Below are positions 63,394-64,000 of a stretch of 64,000 bases of DNA, one piece after another. The translations under genes were made by a program, and so were the position numbers. Where the stretch lies: contig JAMZAV010000643.1 of NCBI GenBank assembly GCA_024449915.1, positions 124,001 through 188,000 of the forward strand, in the 5' to 3' direction. The notes beneath the pieces are model-generated. The model had not been told where the DNA came from, did no database searches, and saw only the letters and a list, made by a program, of their open reading frames with translations. Positions within the stretch are counted from its first letter, which is position 1. Every line of letters begins with the position of its first letter. Source of the DNA: Sweltsa coloradensis (Eukaryota; Arthropoda; Insecta; Plecoptera; Chloroperlidae).

Positions 63394-64000
63394 AGAGTTA
63401 GGGATTTTGATTTACTGTTTAGTTTGTAAACAGATTGTAGTGTACTCATTTAGGTTTGGTGATAGTAATACTCGTCGGTCACAAAATAATAAATTGGTAT
63501 TGGAAATAACAGTCCAGTTATGTTTTCCACGATCTTTTCTTTAGTAAATTTAGTTAGTATCAGTACTGCCCCGCGATTCCCTAAGGTCCGCGTTAACGTT
63601 AAATATCACTTTGGCGTAAATTAACGATAACATTGCGAGTTTGTGATTCACTAACGAATTTTATCGTCGGCGGACGTTAAAAGTGACGTCATTTTTAACG
63701 CGATCCAAACCCCTGCCTTTAGGCCTGCGTTAAAAAATATGGACGTTATGTTTACGTTTTTTCACCTCCACTTCAAATTTTAGAAGCATTGAATAATCGT
63801 ATTTTGTTGTGATGGCTATCTAAATAATCAATTTTCAGGTTAATAAATATGTTTTAGTGTAGTAAAGTAGCATCTATACTGCATTTATAACATACACAAA
63901 TAGTAATAACCTAAGGTAATAACAAAGATTAGACATGTAATAACATAACCTCAATTATGCAAAGAGTTCAATGCCGAATATATTTACAGTTTTGTTTTAG
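63394..64000. other. non-coding end of window
   Basis: No exon recognised. 63.57-63.74 kb is rich in CGTTAA words in both orientations (CGCGTTAACGTTAAA, GGACGTTAAAAGTGACG), perhaps a worn inverted repeat, but I could not define ends. Confidence 0.4.

Overview
The window looks like nuclear genomic DNA from an animal, most likely an arthropod and plausibly a crustacean. It is AT-rich and repeat-rich, its genes have GT-AG introns of 0.2 to 9 kb, and no prokaryotic gene order is visible. The arthropod assignment rests on the wording of two fatty-acid elongase (ELOVL) proteins (for example the LHVIHH box and the WWKKYLT..Q..QFV block). The species cannot be named from the sequence alone.

Two ELOVL genes lie on the + strand. 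Locus 1 (5716-11734) shows only its 3' half: a histidine-box exon, a disturbed exon carrying an exact 100-bp direct duplication, a membrane exon, and a last exon with an Asn-Gly minisatellite. No earlier exons were found in the 5.7 kb upstream. Locus 2 (25597-40360) is complete: seven exons join without a frame break into 324 codons plus a stop. All ELOVL signature boxes are present and the protein ends in a KKVD dilysine ER-retrieval signal. Together they suggest a small tandem elongase cluster acting in very-long-chain fatty acid synthesis at the ER membrane.

Nearly everything else is mobile or repetitive DNA. (1) A family of roughly 0.6-0.8 kb elements begins TTGGATGAGCG and, in its main subfamilies, ends in a small AACGC/GCGTT hairpin followed by CTAG and usually T. 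They show no target duplication and resemble non-autonomous Helitron/Helentron rolling-circle elements. Two copies are nested inside other repeats, so the insertion points can be read. (2) There are at least four tRNA-derived SINE families. (3) hAT-type elements include one with perfect 8-bp target duplications, and a decayed hAT transposase C-terminus lies nearby. (4) Long foldback (palindromic) elements lie at 4.3, 13.4, 18.1, 19.4, 22.9, 34.6 and 36.1 kb. The 13.4 kb one appears to have perfect 363-bp arms. (5) Minisatellites have units of 14, 53, about 60, 62, 75 and 83 bp.

Layout: 1-5.7 kb is non-coding repeats; 5.7-11.8 kb ELOVL locus 1; 11.8-25.5 kb intergenic with palindromes and tRNA-like SINEs; 25.5-40.6 kb ELOVL locus 2, whose 9.2-kb intron 2 is full of rolling-circle elements and SINEs; 40.6-48.2 kb intergenic repeats; 48.2-57.3 kb homopolymer-inflated sequence that looks like poor consensus; 57.4-59.8 kb minisatellites and a 1.2-kb C-rich satellite; 59.8-64 kb non-coding sequence with SINE fragments.
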